Of a DNA stretch of 44,123 nucleotides, positions 17,722 through 26,569 are shown one piece after another. The stretch covers positions 1 through 44,123 of the forward strand of contig CACKSF010000006.1 in NCBI GenBank assembly GCA_902602795.1. Direction: 5' to 3'. The notes under the pieces are model-generated. The model searched no databases and was not told the origin of the DNA. It saw only the letters and a list, made by a program, of their open reading frames with translations. The DNA is from an uncultured Fidelibacterota bacterium (GTDB lineage: Bacteria > Fidelibacterota > Marinisomatia > Marinisomatales > UBA1611). The first letter of the stretch is position 1. Each line of letters begins with the position of its first letter. The position numbers and the translations under genes were made by a program.

Positions 17722-18389
17722 ATGAACTACATTTTAATTTATCAAGGAGCATCTCCTACAAAAGTCTTTTTATTTTGAAGCCAACCTAAATGAAATTCTT
17801 AAATCAATAGAAATACTTTTTTGGGGGATAGTTTAGAAATCAGGTAATAATCTTGTCAAAATGCAGGTTTGTCTTTTCGAAAATCAACATTTATATTTTG
17901 AGAAAAAAATAGAACAACCTTTTACTCTAGGCATTATTTGATAAAATAACTGCGCTTAAAACTTCATAAAAAGATTGAAGCAGAAACAGTTTTCATTCCT
18001 GGTTTTTTTAAAGTTGCATCCCCATACTGAAAAACTAGATTTGAAAATATACCAATTGATTTAAATGACACTCTAAATCAAATTATTCGAGGTGCCATGA
18101 AATAAATAAAACTCTTGATATAAGATATTTTAAGCTTTTCTAAAAAAACAAATTTAGTGTTATTTATGGTTTTGTAATTGCTGATGGAGCGACTAAACCA
18201 TATCTTTAGCAGTTTTTAGCATGTAAAACAGGAAAACATACATTCAATAAGACTAAGGAATAACGCAGCCTACGGATTGTTAAAACCTTTCTTAACTAAT
18301 GACATCAAACATCTAACGTTAGATTAAATGAAAAATTAATTTCCCGCCTAAAAGAGGGAGCAAATCCATACATAATTATTTATAAATAA
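17722..18389 (+). pseudogene. Decayed rightward gene, family not recognised
   Basis: This is the only stretch over 300 bases without an intact gene. Protein-like text continues across it on the plus strand but is broken by about seven stops and several frame changes: MNYILIYQGASPT (17722), SFYFEANLNEILKSIEIL (frame of 17762), MQVCLFENQHLYFEKKIEQP (17861), KKIEAETVFIPGFFKVASPY then RFENIPIDLNDTLNQIIRG (frame of 17971), INKTLDIRYFKLF and KFSVIYGFVIADGATKPYL (frame of 18102), and RLNEKLISRLKEGANPYIII ending in TAA at 18387-18389. Together they suggest an ancestral protein of about 215 residues. I cannot name it. It converges on the leftward gene ending at 18394. Confidence 0.5.
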
Positions 18390-18393
18390 AAAT

Positions 18394-18750
18394 TTATTCC
18401 GAAATATAAAGCTTTCGGTTTTGCAACTCTGTTAAGTCTTTAACCTCCTTAATTTCTTTCACGGCACCTTTTATCTCGTTATTTAACTTCTTTAATATTT
18501 TGTCATTTACAGCCATAGAGTTGCTCAACTGAATAAAATCTTTATTGGCAACAACAACCTGCTGTTTTGCATTTTTTGTATCATCTATTAGAACATCAAG
18601 TTGAGATTCAATTTGGTCAATTTTCTGCTTTAGAGAATTTGATTCTTCATCTGTATTTAAGATACGCTTATTTATCATTAATAAACCCATTATTACCAGG
18701 GCTATATTTATTGTTAGTAGTATGGTTGTTGAAGAGTTTTCTTTTTTCAT
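18394..18750 (-). CDS. Membrane-anchored coiled-coil protein, function unknown
   Basis: 118 residues. A basic N-terminus and one hydrophobic helix (about residues 9-27, ILLTINIALVIMGLLMI) are followed by a continuous heptad-like region rich in Lys, Glu, Ile and Leu (about 36-112). This is a single-pass protein with a coiled coil, topology uncertain. No family is recognised. It is the last gene of the long leftward run, 64 nt after the DoxX-like gene. Confidence 0.6.
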   Translation of the reverse strand: MKKENSSTTILLTINIALVIMGLLMINKRILNTDEESNSLKQKIDQIESQLDVLIDDTKNAKQQVVVANKDFIQLSNSMAVNDKILKKLNNEIKGAVKEIKEVKDLTELQNRKLYISE

Positions 18751-18814
18751 ATGTAATATTTAAACTTTTAAAGATTAAAAATAATTTAAGCTGAAAATAC
18801 GAACATTAAAATAA

Positions 18815-19309
18815 TCAGTACATACTCATAATACCAAGCATAATTAACATAAAATACGGCACAAGATCAGCTGCTGATACATAATCTTTGGCTAATCGTT
18901 GGCCAAAAAGTAAAAACAATATAGTCACTGCTAAAATTACAAAACCATAAAATATCCATAGAGTTGTTTTAGCTGTAAAAGCATAATATACCCCAAAGAT
19001 AAGTGTTGCTGCTCCAACCAGTTCAAAAACAGTAATTATAGTTAACAAATATGGAATAAAATATTTTAAATGTGTTTTAGAAAAATAAGATTCAAAAAAA
19101 GCTAAGTTGTTTTTTCGGTCAAAAATTTTATCCAAACTTGATTGTAAAAATACAATGATCAAAAATAATGCGATAAAAATTTGGCAAAAAACCAGTGGGT
19201 CTTTAAATGGGATGCCTAGAAGTTCAATCCTATCTCCATATAATTGCTCTACACTTAGAGAGTTGCCAAAAGAAAGATTACACAAAATAAAGTAAACTCG
19301 TTTTTTCAT
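18815..19309 (-). CDS. DoxX-like small integral membrane protein
   Basis: 164 residues with four likely membrane helices (about 38-58, 85-108, 115-133, 142-162). The pattern VFLQSSLDKI after the first helix and a Pro- and Glu-containing second helix (FIPYLLTIITVFELVGAATL) resemble the DoxX family. DoxX proteins are poorly understood membrane proteins, some linked to redox or thiosulfate metabolism. The stretch before the first helix is unusually long. The start lies 2 nt after plsC. The family call is moderate. Confidence 0.6.
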   Translation of the reverse strand: MKKRVYFILCNLSFGNSLSVEQLYGDRIELLGIPFKDPLVFCQIFIALFLIIVFLQSSLDKIFDRKNNLAFFESYFSKTHLKYFIPYLLTIITVFELVGAATLIFGVYYAFTAKTTLWIFYGFVILAVTILFLLFGQRLAKDYVSAADLVPYFMLIMLGIMSMY

Positions 19310-19311
19310 TT

Positions 19312-20025
19312 TTATGAACTCCCTCTCTTTAATTCTAATATTCTATTTCGTACTAACTCTCCTAAATCTTTTACACTAAGTGTTGCAAACTGAGAACTTT
19401 TAATTGGTTCACCAAATACAACCGTTAATACCCCTGGCTGAACTCGCCAATCACTTTTCTTTTTTGCCTTAAACCCCCCTTTAAGAGCTAAAGGAACAAT
19501 CGTCGCATTTGTATTCTTGGCCAAATGAAACGGCCCTTTTTTAAAAGATCCTATTTTACCATTCAAAGTCCTTGTTCCTTCAGGAGAAATTAAAAAAGAG
19601 ACCCCGTTTTTTATCGCTTCTTCAGCAAGGTTTAGACTACCTATTGCTTTTCTAATTTTTTGTCTAATTATGGGAATGACACCGTATTTTTTGATTATAA
19701 AACCGAAAATTGGATATTTAAATACTTCAATAGCAGCTACCGCTGTAATATAATAAGGTATATATGCACCAATCATAAACTGATCGAACATAGAAACATG
19801 ATTAAACATATATAAATAAGGACCACCATTTTTTTTAGGAGGATTATTAATCCTTCTTAGCCATTGCCCTGCAAAAAAACAATACATCCAACATATTGGC
19901 CGAACAAAATAATGGAGTAGCTTTCTCGGAAAAATTAAAATAGCTATAAATAGTACTAGTAAAGAAGGAATGAAAAAAGCATACCAAACAGGCCAAATTA
20001 ACATAGAAAAAAAAGTTTTAAGCAT
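19312..20025 (-). CDS. plsC: 1-acyl-sn-glycerol-3-phosphate acyltransferase (PlsC family)
   Basis: 237 residues. It acylates lysophosphatidic acid to phosphatidic acid, the phospholipid precursor. An N-terminal hydrophobic region (about 5-35) anchors it, NHVSMFD gives the catalytic HX4D (His76, Asp81), and SPEGTRTLNG (Glu149 to Arg152) binds the substrate phosphate; the later VPLALKG block is also present. The ATG lies inside the 3' end of mutY (8-nt overlap). A related acyltransferase activity cannot be excluded, but PlsC is most likely. Confidence 0.87.
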   Translation of the reverse strand: MLKTFFSMLIWPVWYAFFIPSLLVLFIAILIFPRKLLHYFVRPICWMYCFFAGQWLRRINNPPKKNGGPYLYMFNHVSMFDQFMIGAYIPYYITAVAAIEVFKYPIFGFIIKKYGVIPIIRQKIRKAIGSLNLAEEAIKNGVSFLISPEGTRTLNGKIGSFKKGPFHLAKNTNATIVPLALKGGFKAKKKSDWRVQPGVLTVVFGEPIKSSQFATLSVKDLGELVRNRILELKRGSS

Positions 20026-21088
20026 ACCAGTTATTTAGTTCCAATTGGTTAAACAACTTATGGTTTGCCTTTGGGAAAGAATAGTTTTTTATATTTTTTA
20101 TTAAAATCCATTTCCTGTTTTCATTTTCATCTAAAAAATGTTTTTTTTCTACACAAAAATAACCATTAAGTCTTATTGTAAAGTGTGAAAAAGCATGGTC
20201 TACAAAACCTACATTTTTTAAAATTTTAGTATGCACACCACATTCTTTATAAACCTTTCGTTTTAAAGCTAGCTTTGGATCTTGTCCCTTTTTGACAATC
20301 ACTCCAGGAAACTCCCATAACCCGCCAAGCATTTGATCAACACTCCTCTTTTGTATATAAAATTTATTTTTCCTCCATATTATTGCAATTGCAACGTTAA
20401 AATGAGGTCGAAGTTTTAATTTTTTTTTAACTGGATATGCTTCTGGATTCCTTTTCTTTGAAGCGTAACAAAAATCATTTATTGGGCATTTTCTACAAAC
20501 AGGATTGTAAGGTTTGCAAATCAAAGCCCCTATTTCCATCAAACCTTGATTAAAGTCCCCAGGATTTTTCTTACATATTACTAAATTTAAAAATTTATTT
20601 ATTCTTTTTATATTGTACTTTGTTAATGTTTTTATTCCAATTATTCTTGACATGACTCTTTTTACATTCCCGTCTAATACAGGATAAGGCTTATTGAATG
20701 CAATTGATAAAACTGCTGATGCTGTATAATCTCCGACACCAGGCAAAGACATAAATCGACTTTTTTCTTTTGGAATTTTACTATTAAAATGACTAACAAC
20801 AAGCTTAGTAGCTTTGTAAAAATTATTACACCTTTTATAATACCCAAGCCCTTCCCAAAGTTTAAGTAATGAATCCAATTTCGATTGTGAAACAGATTCT
20901 AATGTAGGAAGTTTTTTTATCCAGTTATTATAATATGGTAGAGCAGTTTTAACCTTTGTTTGTTGCAGCATAACCTCTGACAACCAAATCTTATAAGGAT
21001 CCTTGGTATTACGAAAAGGTAAAGATCTTTTATTTTTAGTATACCAATAAATTACAAGGTGATGAAACGTATTTTTAATATTTTGCAA
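20018..21088 (-). CDS. mutY: A/G-specific adenine DNA glycosylase MutY
   Basis: 356 residues. It removes adenine mispaired with 8-oxoguanine. The HhH-GPD domain has SEVMLQQTKVKTA (catalytic Glu), MSLPGVGDYTASAVLSIAF (helix-hairpin-helix) and VLDGNVKRVMSR (catalytic Asp). The [4Fe-4S] cluster ligands are in ICKPYNPVCRKCPINDFC. A NUDIX-like C-terminal domain (about 225-350, LGGLWEFPGVIV) recognises 8-oxoG. The start is TTG at 21088, directly abutting the marR TAG. It overlaps plsC at its 3' end. Confidence 0.94.
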   Translation of the reverse strand: MQNIKNTFHHLVIYWYTKNKRSLPFRNTKDPYKIWLSEVMLQQTKVKTALPYYNNWIKKLPTLESVSQSKLDSLLKLWEGLGYYKRCNNFYKATKLVVSHFNSKIPKEKSRFMSLPGVGDYTASAVLSIAFNKPYPVLDGNVKRVMSRIIGIKTLTKYNIKRINKFLNLVICKKNPGDFNQGLMEIGALICKPYNPVCRKCPINDFCYASKKRNPEAYPVKKKLKLRPHFNVAIAIIWRKNKFYIQKRSVDQMLGGLWEFPGVIVKKGQDPKLALKRKVYKECGVHTKILKNVGFVDHAFSHFTIRLNGYFCVEKKHFLDENENRKWILIKNIKNYSFPKANHKLFNQLELNNWYA

Positions 21089-21508
21089 CTATCGGTTCAA
21101 ATATTTTATAATGGCCCAATTTAGAATAACACCAGATTCTATAATTTCACCTTTTGAGTCGTCATTAAATTGTCTTTCTATAGCATAACCAATTTTATCT
21201 AATTGAAATTCAATAATATTATTAACTTTTTTCCCATGTTTCGTAAGAAATACTTTAATAACTCTATTATCTGATGCTTCACGTTCCCTCATCACCAATT
21301 TTTTTTTCTCAAGCCCATCAATTAGTCTAGTTACAGTGCTATTATCAATCCCTAATTTTTTTGAAAAATATGACATCTCCACTCCGCTATTTTCGATCAA
21401 TAAAATCGCTAAAATCTGCTGAAAACTAATATTTGGGAATTTAAGATTCTTTTGATAAAGAGCTTTGAGGTTGTAAAACAACTCGAAAAGAAGTTCATTA
21501 TATTGCAT
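21089..21508 (-). CDS. MarR-family transcriptional regulator
   Basis: 139 residues. It has a winged helix-turn-helix (about 40-100): MSYFSKKLGIDNSTVTRLID is the recognition region, and LVMREREASDNRVIKVFLT is the wing with the family's typical D-x-R. Flanking helices would form the dimer. MarR proteins usually repress nearby genes and respond to small ligands. It lies 29 nt after the lipase gene and abuts mutY, so it could control the lipase set, though no operator is seen. Confidence 0.85.
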   Translation of the reverse strand: MQYNELLFELFYNLKALYQKNLKFPNISFQQILAILLIENSGVEMSYFSKKLGIDNSTVTRLIDGLEKKKLVMREREASDNRVIKVFLTKHGKKVNNIIEFQLDKIGYAIERQFNDDSKGEIIESGVILNWAIIKYLNR

Positions 21509-21537
21509 AGTTGTAATCTACAAATTTTATTAATTTC

Positions 21538-22731
21538 CTATTGAAGAGTTTTTAATAATTTAATATGTTTTTTTATTATATTAAATCCTCTCAATTTTTT
21601 TTCCTCAGATCCAAAATGACCAACAACACTCCAATGATCCATTTGATTAATTCTCGTCCAATACCACTGACCCGTTATCAAAAAATCTTTCGGATCATAT
21701 TCAATGATCGGGTCTGCTCCATTTCCTCCTGTAGTGGGACCAAACATCGATATTGAGTTAACGACACCATCATTTTCAAACCACAGTGAATCTGTTTGGG
21801 TTCCATCAGCCCAGTATCCTGACCTAGAGCCAATCAACTTTGCCCTAGCTTTATTTAGCAATGGAGTATCTTCGAAAGGAATCTGAAAACTAGTTTTTGG
21901 ATCTTTTTTTGTAGTGGATGTAATAAATGAAAAGTAATATACTTCTGGAGAGGCCTGTGCATATCCATTAAAATCTTTTGCCCCAACAAGGCTTAAATCA
22001 TATGCACTAAAATTTTTTGTTTTCATTATAGAATTATCTTTTAAACCTGTTATAAAACTCAACCAGGTCTCGTTTTTTTGTTTTTTTATTCCAAATTGCT
22101 CCAGATCAAAATGAAAGTAATTATTACCAAAAAGTCCTGCTATTCCAGCAAAATATTGAACGTATGGGATTGTACTAGTAATAATATGAGATAAAGTAGT
22201 CCCATCATGTGGAGTTGATATAGTTGTAATGCTTTTAATCCATCCTGAATAGGATTTCCCTAATAGAGTGGACTCTTCTTTTTCGCTGTTATTTTGATTA
22301 ATCTCTTGCGTTAATAAATAGTTTAACATTCTCGCAGTCTGCCCACCCATACTATGACCAATTAAATGAACAGGGTTTTCATTACTCCACTGAGGATATA
22401 AACCAACGTAATTTTTTCTCCTAGGCATCTGAATTATTTTATTTTTTTCTGAATGCCTAGAACCATAATCAACTTGACCTCCTTTAATTTGATAAAAAGC
22501 CTCAATAGCTCTATCCCAATTAGAGGAAATTGGACCTACTGAAACCGCAAATATTTGATGTCCTTCTTCTTCTAAATCTTTTATATAATTATTTTTGCCA
22601 CCCCAATAAGAATAATTCCCCATTTCTTCTGGTCCCCAACCCATAAAACCGTGGATAAAAACAATAGGGTAATTATTTTTTGCCATTCCGTATGATATGA
22701 AAAACATAATTATTGTTATAAAAGGTTTCAA
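21538..22731 (-). CDS. Secreted lipase resembling family I.5 (Geobacillus/Staphylococcus type)
   Basis: 397 residues. A signal peptide (about 1-17) is followed by PIVFIHGFMGWGPEEM (oxyanion region), SSNWDRAIEAF, GHSMGGQTARML (nucleophile Ser127), TTISTPHDGTTL, ENDGVVNSISMFGP (Asp321) and QMDHWSVVG (His366). This closely follows, from memory, Geobacillus L1/T1-type lipases, alpha/beta-hydrolases that cut triacylglycerols. Of the four zinc ligands in those enzymes the WD (73) and a His (93) are present, but the second His seems absent and the last Asp appears as Glu in DLEQFG. The ATG overlaps the preceding PorQ-like gene by 4 nt. Export beyond the periplasm is likely but unproven. Confidence 0.88.
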   Translation of the reverse strand: MKPFITIIMFFISYGMAKNNYPIVFIHGFMGWGPEEMGNYSYWGGKNNYIKDLEEEGHQIFAVSVGPISSNWDRAIEAFYQIKGGQVDYGSRHSEKNKIIQMPRRKNYVGLYPQWSNENPVHLIGHSMGGQTARMLNYLLTQEINQNNSEKEESTLLGKSYSGWIKSITTISTPHDGTTLSHIITSTIPYVQYFAGIAGLFGNNYFHFDLEQFGIKKQKNETWLSFITGLKDNSIMKTKNFSAYDLSLVGAKDFNGYAQASPEVYYFSFITSTTKKDPKTSFQIPFEDTPLLNKARAKLIGSRSGYWADGTQTDSLWFENDGVVNSISMFGPTTGGNGADPIIEYDPKDFLITGQWYWTRINQMDHWSVVGHFGSEEKKLRGFNIIKKHIKLLKTLQ

Positions 22732-23615
22732 AAGCTAATTCCTATACTTAATCCATCAACCCTTATCCCGACGCCGTAATAATATACCCCATACTGAACT
22801 AATATTTGATTGGAATCATATATAAACCCAAAGCCAGTAGCTCCTAGAATAGATCTAAATAAATTTTGTGAAGTGTTTTGATCAATTTTTCTATTTGATG
22901 ACCCTACTAAAATTTTTATATTTTTCTTTAAAAAGAAACAAGCTCCTATAAAAATTTCCCTTTTGTATTTTTTCTCAGTCAAAAGATCAAAATAAATTAT
23001 AACTGGTAAATAGTTAAGCTTTTTTGACCCCCCTAAAATAAAACTTGGACTAATGTATGAGAGTTGATGGTTAGTTAATTTTAAACCAATCTGATTAATA
23101 GAAAAACCAACTGCATTATTTTTATTTTTGAAATACCCAATTGCTCCTATTGACGATGTGAGGGTTTTAATATTTGATGAGCTAAAGTTTGCTGATTTAA
23201 AACTAACGCCGGATCCAAAGAAAATTGGATAAGAATTCATTTCTTTTGATAAATATCCATCAACCCAACTTTCATTTGATCTATAAGAACCAATATCTTC
23301 TCCAAGTTCATTGTAACCTTTAAAAATTCCATATGATATATGTTTAAAGGACGATGAAAAGACTAAATTATCAAATGGAAAATTTAAATTTAAACTTTGA
23401 CTGCTAATTGAAGCTGGATACCTTACAATGGAAGTTGTAATACTTCTAGATTTGTTAAAGATAGCTGGGTTTTTAATTTGTGCTTCAGCCGATAAAAATA
23501 ATGATCCTGCTCCTCCCATACTAAAACAGGAAGGAGAAGTAAACGCATTTCTATTCCCGTACACATTTGATTTAATATTAAAAAAAATAATTAAAGAAAA
23601 AATTAAATTCCACAT
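22728..23615 (-). CDS. PorV/PorQ-like outer-membrane barrel protein
   Basis: 295 residues. A signal peptide (about 1-20) precedes AFTSPSCFSMGGAGSLFLSA and IKNPAIF, the S-x-GGAG ... NPA pattern that opens the PorV/PorQ and FadL-like barrel families of the FCB group. The rest alternates strands rich in Ser, Gly, Tyr and Phe and ends in LSIGISF with a terminal Phe, as in BamA substrates. PorQ and PorV work in type IX secretion; FadL relatives pass hydrophobic compounds. It overlaps the lipase start by 4 nt, so a role in lipase export or lipid uptake is plausible but inferred. Confidence 0.65.
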   Translation of the reverse strand: MWNLIFSLIIFFNIKSNVYGNRNAFTSPSCFSMGGAGSLFLSAEAQIKNPAIFNKSRSITTSIVRYPASISSQSLNLNFPFDNLVFSSSFKHISYGIFKGYNELGEDIGSYRSNESWVDGYLSKEMNSYPIFFGSGVSFKSANFSSSNIKTLTSSIGAIGYFKNKNNAVGFSINQIGLKLTNHQLSYISPSFILGGSKKLNYLPVIIYFDLLTEKKYKREIFIGACFFLKKNIKILVGSSNRKIDQNTSQNLFRSILGATGFGFIYDSNQILVQYGVYYYGVGIRVDGLSIGISF

Positions 23616-23630
23616 TTGAGCAGTAAATGT

Positions 23631-25868
23631 TTAGATAAGACTAATTGGGTCAAAATAAATATTAATTTTATTTCGGCCAAGCAGTTTTTTATTGTTGTAG
23701 TTTTTAAAATTCTCATTAACAAACCTGTGAAGATAAACTCCGTTTGGATCAAAACGTTTTTTAGATTTAAAAACTAATTGAAACCTATAGTTATTTTTTA
23801 GTTTTTCTAAAAAACAAGGGGCTGGACCTAGAATATCAAGGCCGGTGTAAACACCTTTTAGGTTATGTTTAAATTTTTCTATTAAAGAAAAAAGCCTCAA
23901 TCGGTTTGGGCCTGCGAACTCAACTTTAGCTAACCAGCTATAAGGTGGATAATTTAATTCTTCCCTCTCAAGTAATTCAGTTTTGTAAAACTTTGCTATG
24001 TTTAGATTTTTTGCATTTTTAATAACTATATTATTTGGTGAATATGTTTGAATTACGACCTCTCCTTCTTTGGTACTTCTTCCTGAACGACCAGAAGCTT
24101 GATATATTAATTGAAACACTCTCTCTGTAGCTCGAAAATCCGGCAAATAAAGCCCTAAATCCGCATTAATTATTCCTACTAAAGTTGCATTTGGGAAGTC
24201 TAACCCTTTAGCCACCATTTGAGTACCAATAAGAATATCAAACTCTTGGTTACTAAAAGATTTTAATATTGAAGTGAGTCCTAAATTAGATTTAGAAGTA
24301 TCCATATCTAATCTACATATTTTTGATTTTGGGAAAGTATCCCTTATAAGCTGTTCAACTTTTTGAGTCCCTGTACCAGAATAAATTAGATTAGATTTAC
24401 TGCAGTCTTGGCAAATTAGCATATCATTGCTAATGGAAAATGAACAAAAGTGACAAACTAATCTATTCTTATTTTTATGATATGTAAGTGCTATTTTACA
24501 TTGATTACACATAACTAGAGCACCACAATCCTTACATTTTACTATCGGGGAAAAACCTCTTCGGTTTTGAATTAAAATTATTTGCTCATTTTTTTTTAGT
24601 TTTTCCTCTATTTTATCTTGTAATAAGCCTGAAATAACCTGATCAAAATTACCCGTTTCTTCTTGATTTAATAACATATCAACAATATGAACCTTTGGAT
24701 ATTTCGCATTACCAAATCGTTTAGGTAATCTTAAATATTCTATTTTTTTTTGCTGCGAATTATAAAAGCTTTCTAAGCTCGGAGTAGCGCTTGCGACAAT
24801 AACCGTGCTTTTTTCAAACGAACCTCTCATTAATGCCACATCTCTAGCATGATACCTTGGTTCTTTTGCATCTTGATAAAACGAAGACTCCTGCTCTTCA
24901 TCAACAATTATAAGGCCCACATTTTTTAATGGCGAAAAAATTGCACTACGAGCACCGATTACAATTTTAAAATCTCCAGTACATATTTTCCCCCAAGTCC
25001 AAGAACGCTGTGCTACTTTTAACTTTGAATGCCAAATCGCAACTATATCTCCAAAAACAGCACGAAAGCGACCAGCAATCTGAGGAGTAAGGGATATTTC
25101 AGGTAGCAAAATAATAGCGTTTCTTTTTTGACTTAAACAATATCGCACAGCTTCAATATAAATTTCTGTTTTCCCACTGCCAGTCACACCATGAAGTAAA
25201 AAAGAATAGAAATTGTATTTTTTTAAAGAAATAATTATTCTGTCAATTACTAGTTTTTGTTCTTTATTAAAAACAATATTCTTAAAAATAGGTTCAAAAA
25301 CTGATTGATTAAAATCTAGAGGTTTTGTTTTTTTAATTAGCTTTATTAATCCCTTCTCTTTTAAAGAAATACAAATTTGTAAAGGATTGCTTACTACTTT
25401 TTTAAAGGAAGAAACCTTAAAGGTTTTATTCTTTTTACTAATAATTTTAAATACTAAATATTGTTTAGGCGCTGTGTGTTTTAGTTTACTGACTTTTTCT
25501 AAATCAACTTTTTTTCTAGCCCTTACATAGTTCTTTATTTGTGGGGTATAATTACTAGAGAGCGACTTTGGGACAACGGAACTTGCCACCTTCCCAATTG
25601 GAGTAATGTAATATTTGCTTACCCAATTTATCAACTCCCATAGTGGATGAGTAATAACTTGAACATTATCAACAGGCTCAATAATTCTTTTAATTGAACC
25701 TAAGTACGAATTGTTTTTTTTAATATTTACAACTATCCCTTGAATAACTTTATTTCTAAAGGGGACAGAAACACGAGTTCCTACATTTATTGATAATATG
25801 TGTTTAGCTGGAATGGAATAGGTAAACGTCTGAAAACTGCGAATTGGGAAGGCAACTTCAGCAAACAT
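23631..25868 (-). CDS. priA: Primosomal protein N' (replication restart helicase PriA)
   Basis: 745 residues. It reloads the replicative helicase at stalled forks. The N-terminal 3'-DNA-binding domain (about 1-100) begins FAEVAFPIRSFQTFTYSIP. Helicase motif I is LLHGVTGSGKTEIY and motif II is IIVDEEQESSF, where the usual DEEH reads DEEQ. The zinc-binding part has CKDCGALVMCNQC and CHFCSF...CQDC, and motif VI is YQASGRSGRS. The ATG is at 25868, 16 nt after rplI. Confidence 0.95.
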   Translation of the reverse strand: MFAEVAFPIRSFQTFTYSIPAKHILSINVGTRVSVPFRNKVIQGIVVNIKKNNSYLGSIKRIIEPVDNVQVITHPLWELINWVSKYYITPIGKVASSVVPKSLSSNYTPQIKNYVRARKKVDLEKVSKLKHTAPKQYLVFKIISKKNKTFKVSSFKKVVSNPLQICISLKEKGLIKLIKKTKPLDFNQSVFEPIFKNIVFNKEQKLVIDRIIISLKKYNFYSFLLHGVTGSGKTEIYIEAVRYCLSQKRNAIILLPEISLTPQIAGRFRAVFGDIVAIWHSKLKVAQRSWTWGKICTGDFKIVIGARSAIFSPLKNVGLIIVDEEQESSFYQDAKEPRYHARDVALMRGSFEKSTVIVASATPSLESFYNSQQKKIEYLRLPKRFGNAKYPKVHIVDMLLNQEETGNFDQVISGLLQDKIEEKLKKNEQIILIQNRRGFSPIVKCKDCGALVMCNQCKIALTYHKNKNRLVCHFCSFSISNDMLICQDCSKSNLIYSGTGTQKVEQLIRDTFPKSKICRLDMDTSKSNLGLTSILKSFSNQEFDILIGTQMVAKGLDFPNATLVGIINADLGLYLPDFRATERVFQLIYQASGRSGRSTKEGEVVIQTYSPNNIVIKNAKNLNIAKFYKTELLEREELNYPPYSWLAKVEFAGPNRLRLFSLIEKFKHNLKGVYTGLDILGPAPCFLEKLKNNYRFQLVFKSKKRFDPNGVYLHRFVNENFKNYNNKKLLGRNKINIYFDPISLI

Positions 25869-25884
25869 TGTTATTTACAAAAAT

Positions 25885-26328
25885 TTAGGATTTAATTACA
25901 TATATTTTAACATCACATTCATAATCCTTTGACAATTGAATTTTTACGTGAAAAATTCCCAAAGATTTTATAGGAGCGTCAAGTAAAATAGAGTTTCGAT
26001 CAATCGCAATGCCTTTTCCCTTTAAAGACTTATGTATATCACTTGAAGTTATGGATCCGAACATTTTTTCCTCTTCACCAACTTGTGCTTCAATTGTAAT
26101 TTCAGTTTTTGATAGTCGTTTTATAAGGTCTTGTAATGAGGCATTTTCCCTCATTTTGCTGGTTTCAAGAAGTTTTTTCTTCTCTTCAATAAAAGCAATA
26201 TTTTTCTTTGAGGCCCTTAACGCAAATCCATTCGGAAGAAGTTTGTTCCTCGCAAATCCAGGTTTCACATCAACTAATTCGCCTGCTTTCCCAAGTCCAT
26301 CATAATCGGATATTAATATAATTTTCAT
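25885..26328 (-). CDS. rplI: 50S ribosomal protein bL9
   Basis: 147 residues, the usual length. The N-terminal RNA-binding domain (MKIILISDYDGLGKAGELV and VKPGFARNKLLPNGFAL) is linked by the long exposed helix (about 45-75) to the C-terminal domain, which includes the MFGSITSSDI block. It binds 23S rRNA at the base of L1. The ATG has a GGAGAGG ribosome site. It follows rpsR by 11 nt in the conserved rpsF-rpsR-rplI set. Confidence 0.97.
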   Translation of the reverse strand: MKIILISDYDGLGKAGELVDVKPGFARNKLLPNGFALRASKKNIAFIEEKKKLLETSKMRENASLQDLIKRLSKTEITIEAQVGEEEKMFGSITSSDIHKSLKGKGIAIDRNSILLDAPIKSLGIFHVKIQLSKDYECDVKIYVIKS

Positions 26329-26339
26329 AATTACCTCTC

Positions 26340-26567
26340 CTACTCGAAATTGTTTTCGACATAAGGCATAAGCGCAATTGACCTAGAACGCTTTATTGCG
26401 CGAACTAACTTTCTATGCATCTTAGCACTTGTTCCTGTAATTCTTCTAGGCATGATTTTACCTTGATCATTAACAAAGCGTCGAAGAAGTTTTACGTCTT
26501 TATAATCAATATCTACAATTCCATTTTCTTTAAAATAACAGAATTTTCTTTTGTTCTGAAAAGCCAT
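26340..26567 (-). CDS. rpsR: 30S ribosomal protein bS18
   Basis: 75 residues. [18 protein letters not shown], then [19 protein letters not shown] and a basic C-terminus ([16 protein letters not shown]) are typical of S18, which pairs with S6 on the 30S platform. The ATG has a strong AAGGAGGA site. It starts 2 nt after rpsF. The ssb gene often placed between rpsF and rpsR is absent. Confidence 0.97.
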   Translation of the reverse strand: MAFQNKRKFCYFKENGIVDIDYKDVKLLRRFVNDQGKIMPRRITGTSAKMHRKLVRAIKRSRSIALMPYVENNFE

Positions 26568-26569
26568 TT

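Noticed and set aside
18311-18324. Perfect 14-bp palindrome ATCTAACGTTAGAT, a possible operator
   Set aside because: It lies within the decayed gene, is not next to a promoter or start, and occurs once as far as I can see; chance in A+T-rich DNA is likely.
18342-18362. Imperfect inverted repeat TCCCGCCT...AGAGGGA as a terminator
   Set aside because: Only four continuous outer pairs and no T-run after it; the sequence reads as the coding end of the decayed gene.
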